A stretch of 64,000 nt of DNA from an uncultured Eubacterium sp. (GCA_900552795.1 USBB01000006.1:1-64000); one strand, 5' to 3'; counted from the stretch's first letter, positions 26,294 through 35,760 are shown. Made by a program: numbers and translations. The notes: generated by a model not told the origin, from the sequence alone.

Positions 26294-27313
26294 ATGAAAA
26301 ACACAAATAAATTTATGAAGATAACAATTATTGTCCTTGCAGTTATCTCCCTCTGCGGAATATGCACAAGCATATTTTTTGGCTTTAAATACAAATATGC
26401 CTCCCGCCCTGTTGCCGCTGACGAGGTTGTTCTCTCACAGGAAGAACTGCAAAAGCTTCAGGATGAAAATTCAAATATTGCAAAGGAAGAAATTCTTACG
26501 GGAATTCATAAGCACATTTCTGAGGGAAACAGTATTGTCGACCTGCTGCGGACATTTTATCCGGATGAAATCATTTACCTTGCTGACGGTAAATACAATT
26601 TTACAAAAATTAACCACTCTCTCAAAAAGAACAATCTTGACAATAAAGACTTTAAGATTGCCGATAACGGTGAAATCTCCTATACAAAGGATGGTGTCAA
26701 AACTTACCGCGGCATAGACGTATCATCTTTTCAGGGAGAGATTGATTTTTCACGCGTGAAAAAAAGCGGCATAGACTATGCAATGATAAGATGCGGCTAC
26801 CGAGGCTATGGTTCTTCCGGCAAGCTTTCAGAAGATTCATTTTTTAAGGACAATATCACAAATGCTTTGTCAAACGGACTTGATGTAGGCGTATATTTCT
26901 TTACTCAGGCCATAAATGAACAGGAGGCTATTGAAGAAGCGGATTTTGTAATCGAAAAAATCCGTCCGTACAAAGTTACATATCCTGTTGTAATTGATGT
27001 AGAAGAAATTGCAGCAGATTCATATCGTCAAAAAAACCTCTCTCAAGCAGAACTTACCAATGTGGTGCTTGCTTTCTGCAAACGAATCAAGGAAGCCGGA
27101 TACACACCTGTAATATACTCAAACTTAAGGTATTTCATCGGTAAAATGGAGTTTGAAAGACTTGAGGAATATGACAAATGGTATGCATACTACAACTCCG
27201 ATTTATATTTCCCATACAATATTTCTATGTGGCAATACACTTCTTCCGGCTCAGTCGACGGAATAAACGGTGATGTCGACTTAAATATATGTTTTAAGAA
27301 ATGGGAGCAATAA
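26294..27313 (+). CDS. Membrane-anchored GH25 lysozyme
   Basis: 339 residues from the ATG at 26294, which has AGAGG upstream; the frame could start earlier at 26243 but that part is the repeat. An N-terminal signal anchor (ITIIVLAVISLCGICTSIFFGF) is followed by a linker and a GH25 domain from about residue 140: YRGIDVSSFQGEIDF, CGYRGYGSSG, GVYFFTQA, VVIDVEEI with the catalytic Asp/Glu, YTPVIYSNL and MWQYTSSGSVDGINGDVDLN. It cleaves the muramic acid-glucosamine bond of peptidoglycan outside the cell. Its 3' end overlaps spmB by 20 bp. Confidence 0.9.
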   Translation: MKNTNKFMKITIIVLAVISLCGICTSIFFGFKYKYASRPVAADEVVLSQEELQKLQDENSNIAKEEILTGIHKHISEGNSIVDLLRTFYPDEIIYLADGKYNFTKINHSLKKNNLDNKDFKIADNGEISYTKDGVKTYRGIDVSSFQGEIDFSRVKKSGIDYAMIRCGYRGYGSSGKLSEDSFFKDNITNALSNGLDVGVYFFTQAINEQEAIEEADFVIEKIRPYKVTYPVVIDVEEIAADSYRQKNLSQAELTNVVLAFCKRIKEAGYTPVIYSNLRYFIGKMEFERLEEYDKWYAYYNSDLYFPYNISMWQYTSSGSVDGINGDVDLNICFKKWEQ

Positions 27314-27830
27314 GCATTGCTAAAATCACGCTGGAGATTATTCCTGCTGTCGTCGCAATAAGCGCACCCGGAAGCGTCCAGCGTGTTTTTGTCACTTTTG
27401 CCGTAAGAAAATAAACCGACATTGTATAAAATATTGTCTCTGTGCAGCTCATAATTATTGATGCGGTTATTCCAATAAACGTATCTGTCCCGAACTGTTC
27501 AAATATATCAAGAACAAGGCCGGTTGCCGCTGACGAACTGAACATTCTTACAAGCGTAAGTGGAACAAGCTGCGAAGGAAATCCTATATTATCCGTAAAA
27601 TTACCTATTATATCTGACAGAAAGTCAAGTAATCCTGATGATCTTAAAATTCCGACCGCAACCATAAGTCCTACAAGAGTCGGTGCTATATTGTATACAG
27701 TCTTTATACCATCCTTTGCCCCCTCAACAAACTCATCATATACAGGCACCTTTTTTAAGGCTCCGTATATTGCTATAAAAAATATCAATGCAGGAATAAT
27801 ACATCCGGAAATGCTGACTAATATATCCAT
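27294..27830 (-). CDS. spmB: Spore maturation protein SpmB
   Basis: 178 residues, polytopic, nucleoside-recognition-domain fold: GCIIPALIFFIAIYGALKKVPVYDEFVEGAKDGIKT and TLVRMFSSSAATGLVLDIFE, TASIIMSCTETIFYTMSVYF match SpmB. With SpmA it is needed for dehydration of the spore core in B. subtilis. GGAG site. Follows spmA by 134 bp, an AT-rich gap with no other gene. Confidence 0.9.
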   Translation of the reverse strand: MDILVSISGCIIPALIFFIAIYGALKKVPVYDEFVEGAKDGIKTVYNIAPTLVGLMVAVGILRSSGLLDFLSDIIGNFTDNIGFPSQLVPLTLVRMFSSSAATGLVLDIFEQFGTDTFIGITASIIMSCTETIFYTMSVYFLTAKVTKTRWTLPGALIATTAGIISSVILAMLIAPIS

Positions 27831-27964
27831 TTATATTCTCCAATTCCACAAAAAATGGTCACATACTCTAACCTAATTTATTAACAATCAGATTAAAATA
27901 TGCGACCTATTAATCGTAAATTATAATTTTTAATATGTCATACCAAAAGTATCATATTAAATTT

Positions 27965-28549
27965 TTATCCGGATTTGTCATACCTGCACATTATTTTGCA
28001 AAATATTACTCCCACAACCGTACTTACAAATGTTGCAGCTATTGCAGGTGCAACTATCATCGTAGGATTAAGACTTCCATATTGGCTTCTGTATGCAATC
28101 ATATTAACAGGTATGAGCTGCAGCGAAGAAATATTTATCACAAGAAATGTACACATTTCCTTTGACGCCCTATTACTTTCTTTATTTATCACAGAAAGCT
28201 CTTCCATTGCTTTAAGTCCTGCCGGAGTAGCGGCCCACCCCAAACCAAATATATTTGCAACTACATTTGTCGTAATATGCTGCATAGCCGCTGATTTTTC
28301 TGAAATTGACGGAAAAAGCCAGCGCATCACAGGTGACAGAATATGGGTACATTTTTCAATAAGTCCCGCTTTCGTTGCTACCCTCATAAGCCCGGTCCAC
28401 ATGGATATAACACCGAACATCGTTATACAAAGACTTATTGCATCTTTTGCGCTGTTTATCGCACCATCCGACACAGCCGTAAGATTTCCAGTAAATGCGG
28501 CATACACAATTCCGCACACTATCATTGATGCCCATAAAATATTAAGCAC
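27965..28549 (-). CDS. spmA: Spore maturation protein SpmA
   Basis: 194 residues with GTG start (CGGAG site, seven bases). Polytopic, with the conserved GVISMWTGLMRVATKAGLIEK and FGLGWAATPAGLKAMEEL segments of the nucleoside-recognition family and SpmA. Forms a pair with SpmB. Located 39 bp after nudC on the same strand. Confidence 0.9.
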   Translation of the reverse strand: MLNILWASMIVCGIVYAAFTGNLTAVSDGAINSAKDAISLCITMFGVISMWTGLMRVATKAGLIEKCTHILSPVMRWLFPSISEKSAAMQHITTNVVANIFGLGWAATPAGLKAMEELSVINKESNRASKEMCTFLVINISSLQLIPVNMIAYRSQYGSLNPTMIVAPAIAATFVSTVVGVIFCKIMCRYDKSG

Positions 28550-28588
28550 ATTTATCTCCGTAAATCATATATCAAAATATAATATGCA

Positions 28589-29482
28589 TCAATTTCCTAA
28601 TGTATCACTCACAAACTTATTAATCATCTCTCTTGTAAGGCTTATTCCATCATCAATTGTATCAATATCATCTGCTTTAAACCATTTTCCTACCGAAAGC
28701 TCATCTTCCTGAAGATGTATTGTGTCATCTCCGTCAAGCTCACAAAAAAATCCTGACAACAAGGAACCGCTTAACGCCCATGGCTGGCTTTTATAGTACC
28801 TGATATTTTTAACTTTCACTCCTACTTCTTCCATAACCTCACGTTTTACGGTTTCCTCAAGAGTTTCTCCTATCTCCGCAAATCCTGCAACAAGCGCATA
28901 ATTTTTATATATACCTCTTGCATACTTCGTTAACAGAAGCTTATTTTTATTAGTTACCGCTACTATTACAGCAGGACTTATTCTCGGATATATCTCGTTG
29001 TTACATTCAGGACATTTAAGCATTCGTTCTTTTGTGTCATGAACAAGTCTTTGTCCGCATCTGCCGCAAAACTTGTTATTGCGGTACCACATATAAAGGT
29101 GATATGCAGTAATTGCAGCAAACGCTTTATATTTGGGCTTGGCCTGACGAAACATATTTATAGCGGTAAACTCGTAACCCTCATTTAACATTCCGTATGC
29201 AGCGCTGTCTTTAATGAAATTATCTTCCTTTGGCATTGCAAGAAAAAATTTTTCTTTGTCAATTGACAAAAGATATATAAAATCATAAATGCTTTCCGCC
29301 TGCTTTCCTGTACTTTTATAAACGCTTTCCGCGAATTTTTTATAATCCGGATATAAACATTCATTTTCATTATTTTTAACAAGCAGGCCCGCATTCTCAA
29401 AAAGAAATATTACATCGTCATTCTCTGGAACAGCAGCTTTATACTGATTGTCTAAATGTTTTGGAAAAATATCCTGTATCAT
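28589..29482 (-). CDS. nudC: NADH pyrophosphatase / RNA deNADding Nudix hydrolase NudC
   Basis: 297 residues. A zinc finger with FCGRCGQRL and LKCPECNNEIYPRISPAVIV, the Nudix box GFAEIGETLEETVKREVMEE, and the NudC SQPWxxxxS motif, here SQPWALSGS. Hydrolyses NAD(H) to NMN and AMP and in other bacteria removes NAD caps from RNA. Site GGAAGGG. It sits between the CobW-like pair and spmA. Confidence 0.92.
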   Translation of the reverse strand: MIQDIFPKHLDNQYKAAVPENDDVIFLFENAGLLVKNNENECLYPDYKKFAESVYKSTGKQAESIYDFIYLLSIDKEKFFLAMPKEDNFIKDSAAYGMLNEGYEFTAINMFRQAKPKYKAFAAITAYHLYMWYRNNKFCGRCGQRLVHDTKERMLKCPECNNEIYPRISPAVIVAVTNKNKLLLTKYARGIYKNYALVAGFAEIGETLEETVKREVMEEVGVKVKNIRYYKSQPWALSGSLLSGFFCELDGDDTIHLQEDELSVGKWFKADDIDTIDDGISLTREMINKFVSDTLGN

Positions 29483-29530
29483 AAATTTACCCTTCCAAAT
29501 TTATTTACACATTTATTGTTGCTAATATTT

Positions 29531-30478
29531 TTAGAAATATACAAATTCCTCTTTTGGCGGCTCTGTCGGCTCTACGCTGCTGACATAAAGAACAGGACCT
29601 TTTTTCTTATACGCCATCTGAAATTCATACTTTATCTGAGCTGTAACCGTAATCCACTGTCTGTTTTCAAGCGACGCAATATCATTGTAAAAACTTATAT
29701 AGCCTACAAACTGTGTATCATCTGCACAGCATGTCATAACTCTTCTTCCAGGCACAAAATTCTTATCCTTAAAATATTTATTTTTAAGAACCTGTCCCTT
29801 AAATTTTACAATCTTGTCCCTGTATGCGTCAGGTCTTTCTGACACATCCATATACCATATTCCGTAATCATTATCATCAATCTCAATAACATCCGCATTA
29901 ATATCATATGGAAGCTGCTCAGCTATGGAAACCATATCGCCTTTCTCGTCTTCAAATACAATCTGAAGCGCGCCATTTAAAGCTTTCATGCTTCTTCTGT
30001 AGCTTCCGAGATCCATACTTGTCTTGCATCTGTTAAATATAACCATATCGACATTTTTTACTGACTCTGCAAGAATCGACTTCATATTTGCCCACTGAAT
30101 CCCGAAAGTTGTCGCATCAAACAGTGTTATCGACTGGTAAATCTCCCATCCTCTCGGCTTTGCAACGTCTGCTATAAGCGCAGGCTCCCACATACCATTG
30201 TATTCAACAATAACAAGCCACGGGTCATACTTTTTATCAAGCTCCTCAAGCTTTTCCTTTGTAAATTCTTCCTTTTCAAGTACAACCATGCTGACTCCGT
30301 TTTCTGAAAGCATCTGTTCGTCGTACTCCTCTTCACCTTCCTCACAGACAATAAGAAGCTTATTTTTTGCTTCCGCAAACTGTCCCATCTCTATTGTCTC
30401 TGAAATAAACTTAGTTTTACCGCTGTCAAGCTGTCCGTTTATCAAAAATATAGGAATCTGATACTGCTCCTGTGCCAT
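29531..30478 (-). CDS. CobW-family GTPase fused to a TIGR03943-like C-terminal domain
   Basis: 315 residues. The N-terminal half is a P-loop NTPase (INGQLDSGKTKFISETIE; Walker A about residues 15-22), with FDATTFGIQWAN and MVIFNRCKT in place of CobW switch and NKxD motifs. The C-terminal 100 residues (RRVMTCCADDTQFVGYI, WITVTAQIKYEF) resemble the domain found in the YcgQ/TIGR03943 membrane-protein family, including the CC pair. It overlaps no neighbour but lies 15 bp after the His-rich CobW gene, so the two probably work together in metal handling, inferred from context. Confidence 0.7.
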   Translation of the reverse strand: MAQEQYQIPIFLINGQLDSGKTKFISETIEMGQFAEAKNKLLIVCEEGEEEYDEQMLSENGVSMVVLEKEEFTKEKLEELDKKYDPWLVIVEYNGMWEPALIADVAKPRGWEIYQSITLFDATTFGIQWANMKSILAESVKNVDMVIFNRCKTSMDLGSYRRSMKALNGALQIVFEDEKGDMVSIAEQLPYDINADVIEIDDNDYGIWYMDVSERPDAYRDKIVKFKGQVLKNKYFKDKNFVPGRRVMTCCADDTQFVGYISFYNDIASLENRQWITVTAQIKYEFQMAYKKKGPVLYVSSVEPTEPPKEEFVYF

Positions 30479-30493
30479 ACTTTTACCTCATTT

Positions 30494-31570
30494 CTATACG
30501 CTGAAAAGCTTCTTTAATCCGTCTTCCTTAAGCTCTGAACCTATTACGCAAATTCTTCCTGTAAAATCAGCGCTTCCCTCTCTTATCTCATATTCTTCAG
30601 GTACTAAGTCGAAATACATCCATGTTCCGTCAGCACAAGGAAGCATTCCCTTTGCTCTTAAAATTTTACCGAAATCGTCTGTATTTGCAAGCTTATCCAA
30701 TATATCGTTTAACTGCTCTTTCTCATACTTATTCGGTGTTTCAACACCCCAGCTTGAGAAAACTTCATCTGCATGGTGATGATGATGTTCATGCTCCTCA
30801 TGTTCATGGTCGTGGCCGCAGCTGCACTCTCCATCATGATGATGTTCATGCTCATGCTCCTCATGTTCATGGTCGTGACCGCAGCAACACTCTCCGTCAT
30901 GGTGGTGATGTTCATGCTCATGCTCCTCATGCGTCTTAGATGCCTGTTCCATAAGCATATCAAGCTCAAGGTTTGTAACATTTTCCATTGCACCGAGTAT
31001 CTTATCTGCGCCGATTAAATCCCATTCTGTAGTGATTATGTGGGCATCTTTATTTACTTCCCGCAGCATTTCCATAGCCTTCTTTAACTTATCCTCACTT
31101 ATATTCTGAGTTCTGCTAAGAATTATAGTTCCGGCATGTTCAATTTGGTTGTTAAAGAACTCTCCGAAATTCTTCATATATACTTTAACCTTTGAGGCAT
31201 CAGCAACGGTAGATGCACTGTTTAATTTAATCTCATTTTCTATATGCAAATCCTTAACAGCCTTTATTACATCTGAAAGCTTACCTACACCTGATGGTTC
31301 TATAATAATTCTTTCAGGATGATATTTTTCAACAACCTCTTTCAACGATTTTCCAAAATCGCCCACAAGCGAGCAGCATATACAGCCTGAATTCATCTGT
31401 CTTATCTCTACTCCTGAGTCTTTAAGAAAACCTCCGTCTATACCGATCTCACCAAATTCGTTCTCAATAAGCACGACTTTCTCATCTGCCAATGCTTCTT
31501 TTAATAATTTACTTATCAATGTAGTTTTTCCTGCACCTAAAAAACCCGAAATAATATCAACTTTAGTCAT
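30494..31570 (-). CDS. CobW/ZNG-like metal chaperone GTPase with His-rich loop
   Basis: 358 residues. Walker A GFLGAGKTTLISKLL, a CxCC metal motif (SGCICCSL, Cys63-Cys66), Walker B-like IIIEPSGVGK and C-terminal CobW_C domain ending MYFDLVPEEYEIR. Residues about 214-266 are extremely His-rich and contain two tandem copies of a unit of about 22 residues with HHDGEC-C-CGHDHEHEEHEH. The nested CxC and HEH motifs should bind zinc or a similar metal. Likely a zinc-delivery GTPase; the metal target is not shown. Confidence 0.85.
   Translation of the reverse strand: MTKVDIISGFLGAGKTTLISKLLKEALADEKVVLIENEFGEIGIDGGFLKDSGVEIRQMNSGCICCSLVGDFGKSLKEVVEKYHPERIIIEPSGVGKLSDVIKAVKDLHIENEIKLNSASTVADASKVKVYMKNFGEFFNNQIEHAGTIILSRTQNISEDKLKKAMEMLREVNKDAHIITTEWDLIGADKILGAMENVTNLELDMLMEQASKTHEEHEHEHHHHDGECCCGHDHEHEEHEHEHHHDGECSCGHDHEHEEHEHHHHHADEVFSSWGVETPNKYEKEQLNDILDKLANTDDFGKILRAKGMLPCADGTWMYFDLVPEEYEIREGSADFTGRICVIGSELKEDGLKKLFSV
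30773..30931 (-). repeat. Tandem coding repeat in the CobW His-rich loop
   Basis: Two near-identical 66-bp units encode HHDGECCCGHDHEHEEHEHEHH and HHDGECSCGHDHEHEEHEHHHH-type blocks (residues about 222-264). Only a few codons differ, suggesting recent internal duplication or slippage. Confidence 0.7.
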
Positions 31571-31653
31571 TAAAATACGCCTTCTTTCATAAAATTAAGG
31601 ATAAAAGTCCTTATTTCTATTATACTGCTGTTGTCAAGTAGAATAATCTCACC

Positions 31654-31714
31654 AAAAAAAGGCAGTATAAACAGTCCCTCACATTTTTAATGCAATGCCT
31701 GCTTAATACTGCCT
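31654..31714 (-). terminator. Terminator of aroA
   Basis: Minus strand stem GGCAGTATTAAGCAG / CTGTTTATACTGCC (31699-31713 with 31661-31674), 24-base loop, followed by a T run (TTTTTTT). It ends the aroA transcript before the CobW gene. Confidence 0.75.
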
Positions 31715-31730
31715 GATATTTATAAAGGTA

Positions 31731-33020
31731 CTATCTCAATGTCTCAAGCACCTCAAAATAATTTTCAAATGTCTTTTTACAACACATATAATTATCAATC
31801 ACTATTCCGTCACAGCGCAGTCCTATAAGTGCAAATGACATCGCCATCCTGTGGTCCTCATATGTATCTATTACTGCAGGACTTATATCTGACGGATATA
31901 TCTTTATAGCTGTTTCTTCCTCACAAACCTTTACGCCAAGCTTTGAAAGCTCAGTGACTATCGCGTTGATTCTGTCAGATTCCTGTAACCTTATATGTCC
32001 GATATTTCTTATATATGTAGGTGTTTTTGCAAACGGAGCAAGCACTGCCAGAGTCATTGCCTGATCTGAAAAGTCATTCATATCGATGTCAACACCGTTA
32101 TAACTGCCATTTTCCGGTCCTGTAACCCTTATACCACAAGCTTCTTCCTCTACGATACAACCCATGTCTTTTAATACGCCAAGAAATTTCATATCGCCCT
32201 GCATAGATGTAAAATGAACACCTTTTACAAGAATACTGCTGCCGGTTAGTGCCGCTGCCGCATAAAAATAACATGCAGCCGATACATCAGCCTCAACCTG
32301 ATACGTTCCTGATACATATTTCTGATCAGGCGCAATTTCATACACATTGCCCTCATGTACAATATTACAGCCGAACTGATGCATCATCTTTGATGTAATT
32401 TTTATATATGCACCTTCTGTTTTCTTACTTGTAATATTTATTTTCAAGCCATTTTCAAGGCCCGGAGCGACCATCATAAGCGCACTCAAAAACTGTGTAC
32501 TCTCACTTATATCAATAAATACCTCTCTGCCCGGCACAGCCCCATTATAAGACGCCCCCCTTACCTTGACAGGAAGATAACCCTCATTTTCAAGAAACGT
32601 AAACTGTGCCCCCAAAGATTCAAGTGCTTCAAACAATGGTTTCATAGGTCGTCTCTTCATCTGCTCCGAAGCATTAATCGTATATTCTCCGTCAGACAAC
32701 CCTAACATTGCTGTCAAAAATCTTGCCGCCGTACCCGCACTTCCGACATTGATAACAGCCTCTTTCTTAGGTATTGTTCCGCCATTACCATAAATAATTG
32801 CGTATTTTTCAACCTCATTTACCTCGACTATATAGCCCAAAGAAATGAGACTTGCAAGAAAATGTCTTGAATCATCACTGAACAACACTCCGTTCAATCT
32901 GCATTCGCCCTTTGACATTGCAGCCATAAGAAGAGCTCTGTTTGTAATACTTTTAGAGCCCGGAACCTCCACTGTACAGTTAACCGGATGCTGAAGCTTT
33001 TTTACTCTATACTGTGACAT
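31731..33020 (-). CDS. aroA: 3-phosphoshikimate 1-carboxyvinyltransferase (EPSP synthase)
   Basis: 429 residues. Motifs include VPGSKSITNRALLMAAMS at the N terminus, GNGGTIPKKEAVINVGSAGTAARFLTAML (PEP-binding NxGTxxR region), KRRPMKPLFEAL and, near the C terminus, LQESDRINAIVTELSKLG and YEDHRMAMSFALIGL. Catalyses the sixth step of the shikimate pathway. Chosen start is ATG 33020; an ATG four codons earlier (33032) overlaps the AAATGGAG ribosome binding site. Confidence 0.97.
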   Translation of the reverse strand: MSQYRVKKLQHPVNCTVEVPGSKSITNRALLMAAMSKGECRLNGVLFSDDSRHFLASLISLGYIVEVNEVEKYAIIYGNGGTIPKKEAVINVGSAGTAARFLTAMLGLSDGEYTINASEQMKRRPMKPLFEALESLGAQFTFLENEGYLPVKVRGASYNGAVPGREVFIDISESTQFLSALMMVAPGLENGLKINITSKKTEGAYIKITSKMMHQFGCNIVHEGNVYEIAPDQKYVSGTYQVEADVSAACYFYAAAALTGSSILVKGVHFTSMQGDMKFLGVLKDMGCIVEEEACGIRVTGPENGSYNGVDIDMNDFSDQAMTLAVLAPFAKTPTYIRNIGHIRLQESDRINAIVTELSKLGVKVCEEETAIKIYPSDISPAVIDTYEDHRMAMSFALIGLRCDGIVIDNYMCCKKTFENYFEVLETLR

Positions 33021-33070
33021 TTTTATCTCCATTTCTGCTCATATGCCTGCACACTGCACACATTGAGAAA
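33021..33070 (-). repeat. Short degenerate copy of the start-proximal repeat (before aroA)
   Basis: Minus strand CTCAATGTGTGCAGTGTGCAGGCATATGAG then CAGAAATGGAG; a stem and the AGCAGAAATGGAG end match other copies. Reported from position plus core identity, weaker than the long copies. Confidence 0.5.
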
Positions 33071-33100
33071 CGCCTTTAATGTTCTTTATTTAAGACTCAA

Positions 33101-34492
33101 TTATAATTCTTCACTATTTGCTCTTTGCTGTATATCTTCATAATCTCTATGATGTCCAACATACTTGTATGCCGGACGAATGATTTTTCCTGCATTTACA
33201 AGCTCTTCAAGACGGTGAGAACACCAGCCCGAAATTCTTGCAATAGCAAAAATAGGTGTGAAAAGCTCCTCAGGAATTCCAAGCATTGAATATACAAATC
33301 CGCTGTAGAAATCAACATTTGCACATACAGGCTTAAACATCTGATGCTTCTGCATGATAAGCTTTCCAGCCTCCTCCTCAATCATCTCATAAAGTGCAAA
33401 TTCTTTCTGCATACCCTTTTCCTCTGAGAGGCTCTTTGCAAATTTCTTTAAAATAACTGCTCTCGGATCTGAATTTGTATATACTGCATGTCCCATTCCA
33501 TAAATAAGACCAGCTCCGTCAAAAGCTTTCTTATCAAGTATTTTTCCAAGATATGTACATACTTCCTCACGATTCTCCCAGTTCTTGCAATTTGCTTCTA
33601 TATCAGCAAACATTTTCTGCACCTTAAGGTTTGCACCACCATGACGAGGTCCCTTAAGAGATGCTATCGAAGCAGCTATCGTTGAATAAGTATCTGTTCC
33701 CGAAGATGTAACAACATGTGTTGTAAATGTCGAATTATTTCCGCCGCCATGCTCTGCATGAAGCACAAGACAGATATCCAAAACCTTAGCCTCAAGCTCC
33801 GTAAACTGTCCGTCATCTCTCATCATATAAAGAAGATTTTCAGCTATTGAATAATCCTTGCGTGGATTTTTAATCATAAGTGTTCCGTCAAGCTTGTAAT
33901 GTCTGTATGCCTGATATGCGTATACGGAAATAAGCGGCATTTTCGCTATAAGCTGAAGCGACTGTCTAAGAACATTCGGAACCGTTATGTCATCAGGCTT
34001 CTCATCATAAGAATAAAGACTTAAAATACTCTTCATAAGCGAATTCATAAGATTTGCGCTTGTTGCTTTCATAATTACATCACGTATAAATGCTCCTGAA
34101 AGCTCCTCAAGGTCGGTAAGTATATGAACAAAGTTTGCAAGCTGATCCTGTGTAGGCAAAGAACCGAAAAGCAGCAGATATGTAGTTTCCTCAAAACCAT
34201 ACTTTCTGTCACCAAAGCCCTTTATAAGCTGTTCAACATTGTAACCCTGAAAATAGAGCTGACCGTCTACAGGAATCTTTCTTCCTCCGACACTGTTGCA
34301 GCCGCACACATCAGATATTTCAGTAAGACCTGTAAGAACACCGTTTCCGTTGCTGTCTCTTAATCCTCTCTTAACATCGTACTCAACATAAAGATTAGGA
34401 TCTATCGAACCTGAACGCGTACACTGCTTTACAAGCTCCTCAAATGCACTTGCCTCAACTGTAGTAAGTTCCATCATCTGCTGGTTATTCAT
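33101..34492 (-). CDS. gltA: Citrate synthase
   Basis: 463 residues with the citrate-synthase His in LHAEHGGGNNSTFTTHVVTSSGTD, GPRHGGANLKVQKMF and YGMGHAVYTNSDPRAVILK, and C-terminal Arg motif ISGWCSHRLEEL. Condenses acetyl-CoA with oxaloacetate. Start overlaps the C_GCAxxG gene stop by 8 bp, so both are on one transcript from the promoter at 35087-35115. GGAGGG site. Confidence 0.96.
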   Translation of the reverse strand: MNNQQMMELTTVEASAFEELVKQCTRSGSIDPNLYVEYDVKRGLRDSNGNGVLTGLTEISDVCGCNSVGGRKIPVDGQLYFQGYNVEQLIKGFGDRKYGFEETTYLLLFGSLPTQDQLANFVHILTDLEELSGAFIRDVIMKATSANLMNSLMKSILSLYSYDEKPDDITVPNVLRQSLQLIAKMPLISVYAYQAYRHYKLDGTLMIKNPRKDYSIAENLLYMMRDDGQFTELEAKVLDICLVLHAEHGGGNNSTFTTHVVTSSGTDTYSTIAASIASLKGPRHGGANLKVQKMFADIEANCKNWENREEVCTYLGKILDKKAFDGAGLIYGMGHAVYTNSDPRAVILKKFAKSLSEEKGMQKEFALYEMIEEEAGKLIMQKHQMFKPVCANVDFYSGFVYSMLGIPEELFTPIFAIARISGWCSHRLEELVNAGKIIRPAYKYVGHHRDYEDIQQRANSEEL

Positions 34493-34985
34493 TCTTATTC
34501 CCTCCGATTAATTCTTTTTCTATTATACTGCATGCATCTCTTATAAGGCTGATACACGGTCTTTTTTTATAATACTCATTGGTCCTTTCACTAGGAACCG
34601 GTGACGAACCATCTTTTCTTATAGTATCAAGGCCTAAAAGTTCCCTGCATATTATACTGCCTCCGCTTATTTTCTTAAATTCATCTGCCAGATGCTGCAC
34701 AACTTTATAATTGTACTCTTTTCCCTTAGGGTCATGCTCTGTGGTACAGCCTGTCTCAAGCCCTGCTGCAAGAGCTATTGCCGACATACAGCCGCATACC
34801 TCCCGCATCCGCCCCATTCCTCCGCCAAATGAAGCTGAGATTTTTAATGCTGTTTTCTCATCCATACCATAAACATCTGAAAATGCTGCAAATACGGATT
34901 GCGAACAGTTAAACCCCTTTCTGAATAACTGCTCAGCTCTGTCTGCCCTTGACAAACAGGCCTCATCGTAAGATGTATTCTCCAT
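34485..34985 (-). CDS. C_GCAxxG_C_C family redox protein
   Basis: 166 residues. The Cys pattern of the family is present: NCSQSVFAAF, then SFGGGMGRMREVCGCMSAIAL and later single cysteines, expected to bind an iron-sulfur cluster or form disulfides. Function unknown for the family. The true start is likely 34985; the ATG at 34997 overlaps the AAATGAGG site. Co-transcribed with citrate synthase. Confidence 0.85.
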   Translation of the reverse strand: MENTSYDEACLSRADRAEQLFRKGFNCSQSVFAAFSDVYGMDEKTALKISASFGGGMGRMREVCGCMSAIALAAGLETGCTTEHDPKGKEYNYKVVQHLADEFKKISGGSIICRELLGLDTIRKDGSSPVPSERTNEYYKKRPCISLIRDACSIIEKELIGGNKNE

Positions 34986-35025
34986 AGAAATCCTCATTTC
35001 TGCTTTATGCTCCTGTGCCGGAGGA
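34986..35025 (-). repeat. Degenerate copy of the start-proximal repeat (before the C_GCAxxG gene)
   Basis: Minus strand TATTCCTCCGGCACAGGAGC (with CTCC/GGAG stem) and ATAAAGCAGAAATGAGG. The ATTCCTCCG element is also in the jetB copy and the GCATAAAGCAGAAATG core in several others. Confidence 0.5.
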
Positions 35026-35086
35026 ATAGTGAATCAAATGTAAAATTTAATTCTCCGATTCTTTAGTAAGCTTAATAATTGTTAGT

Positions 35087-35115
35087 ATTATGATATATTT
35101 GCATTAATTTGTCAA
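35087..35115 (-). promoter_or_regulatory. Promoter of the C_GCAxxG-citrate synthase transcript
   Basis: Minus strand: perfect -35 TTGACA (35110-35115), 17-base spacer, -10 CATAAT (35087-35092), about 100 bases before the start codon. Confidence 0.7.
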
Positions 35116-35147
35116 TGTAATGAAATTATCACGCCTGTTCTGCTATA

Positions 35148-35708
35148 TCAATGAAAAACACAATTTTTATCTATAAATTCGTCACCGAAAAATTCTCTGT
35201 ATATCCCTTCAATTTCTGCCCGTATCTGCTCATCGCCAAGCTCATTGCCAGCATATAAAATGCTATACTCATTGTCCGCAAAGCTGCATGATACATGGCT
35301 TACTTTTATATCGTTTTTTTCGTAAAAGCCCTTACGTCTTATCATATAATCCCTGTCCTGCTCAGGTCTTGCCAAATCAGGATTTTCAATCTCCAAAATC
35401 ATATGAACATCATCCTGTTTTGCAAGCTCCACAAGCTTTCTTAAAAATTTTGAGCCATATCCCTTTGAACGTTTATCTGAAACAACTGCAAAATAATCAA
35501 GCAGCCTTACTTTATTGACCATAGACTGTATAAAAAATGCGTATGCCTTAATCTCATCCTCTTCCATATATGCACATGCATAATATTGACCATTCTGCAC
35601 TCCCTCAAGTATCCGTCTTAAAGATTTAACCTCACTTGCCGGAAAATCATTTAAAATATATTTGTTGTATATATTCGTAATTTCTTCAATATCTAATATT
35701 TTTACCAT
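35148..35708 (-). CDS. GNAT family N-acetyltransferase
   Basis: 186 residues with the GNAT core: YFAVVSDKRSKGYGSKFLRKLVELAK contains the R/QxxGxG/A acetyl-CoA loop (RSKGYGSKF), preceded by IKAYAFFIQSMVNKVRLLDYF strands. Substrate unknown. Start at 35708 is preferred, since the ATG at 35720 coincides with the AAATGGAG site. Starts 99 bp from the divergent SDR gene. Confidence 0.85.
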   Translation of the reverse strand: MVKILDIEEITNIYNKYILNDFPASEVKSLRRILEGVQNGQYYACAYMEEDEIKAYAFFIQSMVNKVRLLDYFAVVSDKRSKGYGSKFLRKLVELAKQDDVHMILEIENPDLARPEQDRDYMIRRKGFYEKNDIKVSHVSCSFADNEYSILYAGNELGDEQIRAEIEGIYREFFGDEFIDKNCVFH

Positions 35709-35731
35709 AACAATCTCCATTTCCGTATAAA

Positions 35732-35760
35732 TTGACTATACTTTCTATAAATAATATAAT
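35732..35760 (+). promoter_or_regulatory. Promoter of the SDR gene
   Basis: Plus strand TTGACT (35732-35737), 17-base spacer, perfect TATAAT (35755-35760), about 40 bases ahead of the SDR ATG. Confidence 0.75.

Noticed and set aside
30622..31018. His/Met-rich frames on the plus strand opposite the CobW gene
   Set aside because: Direct complements of the His codon repeats, no start signals; they are artefacts of the repeat.
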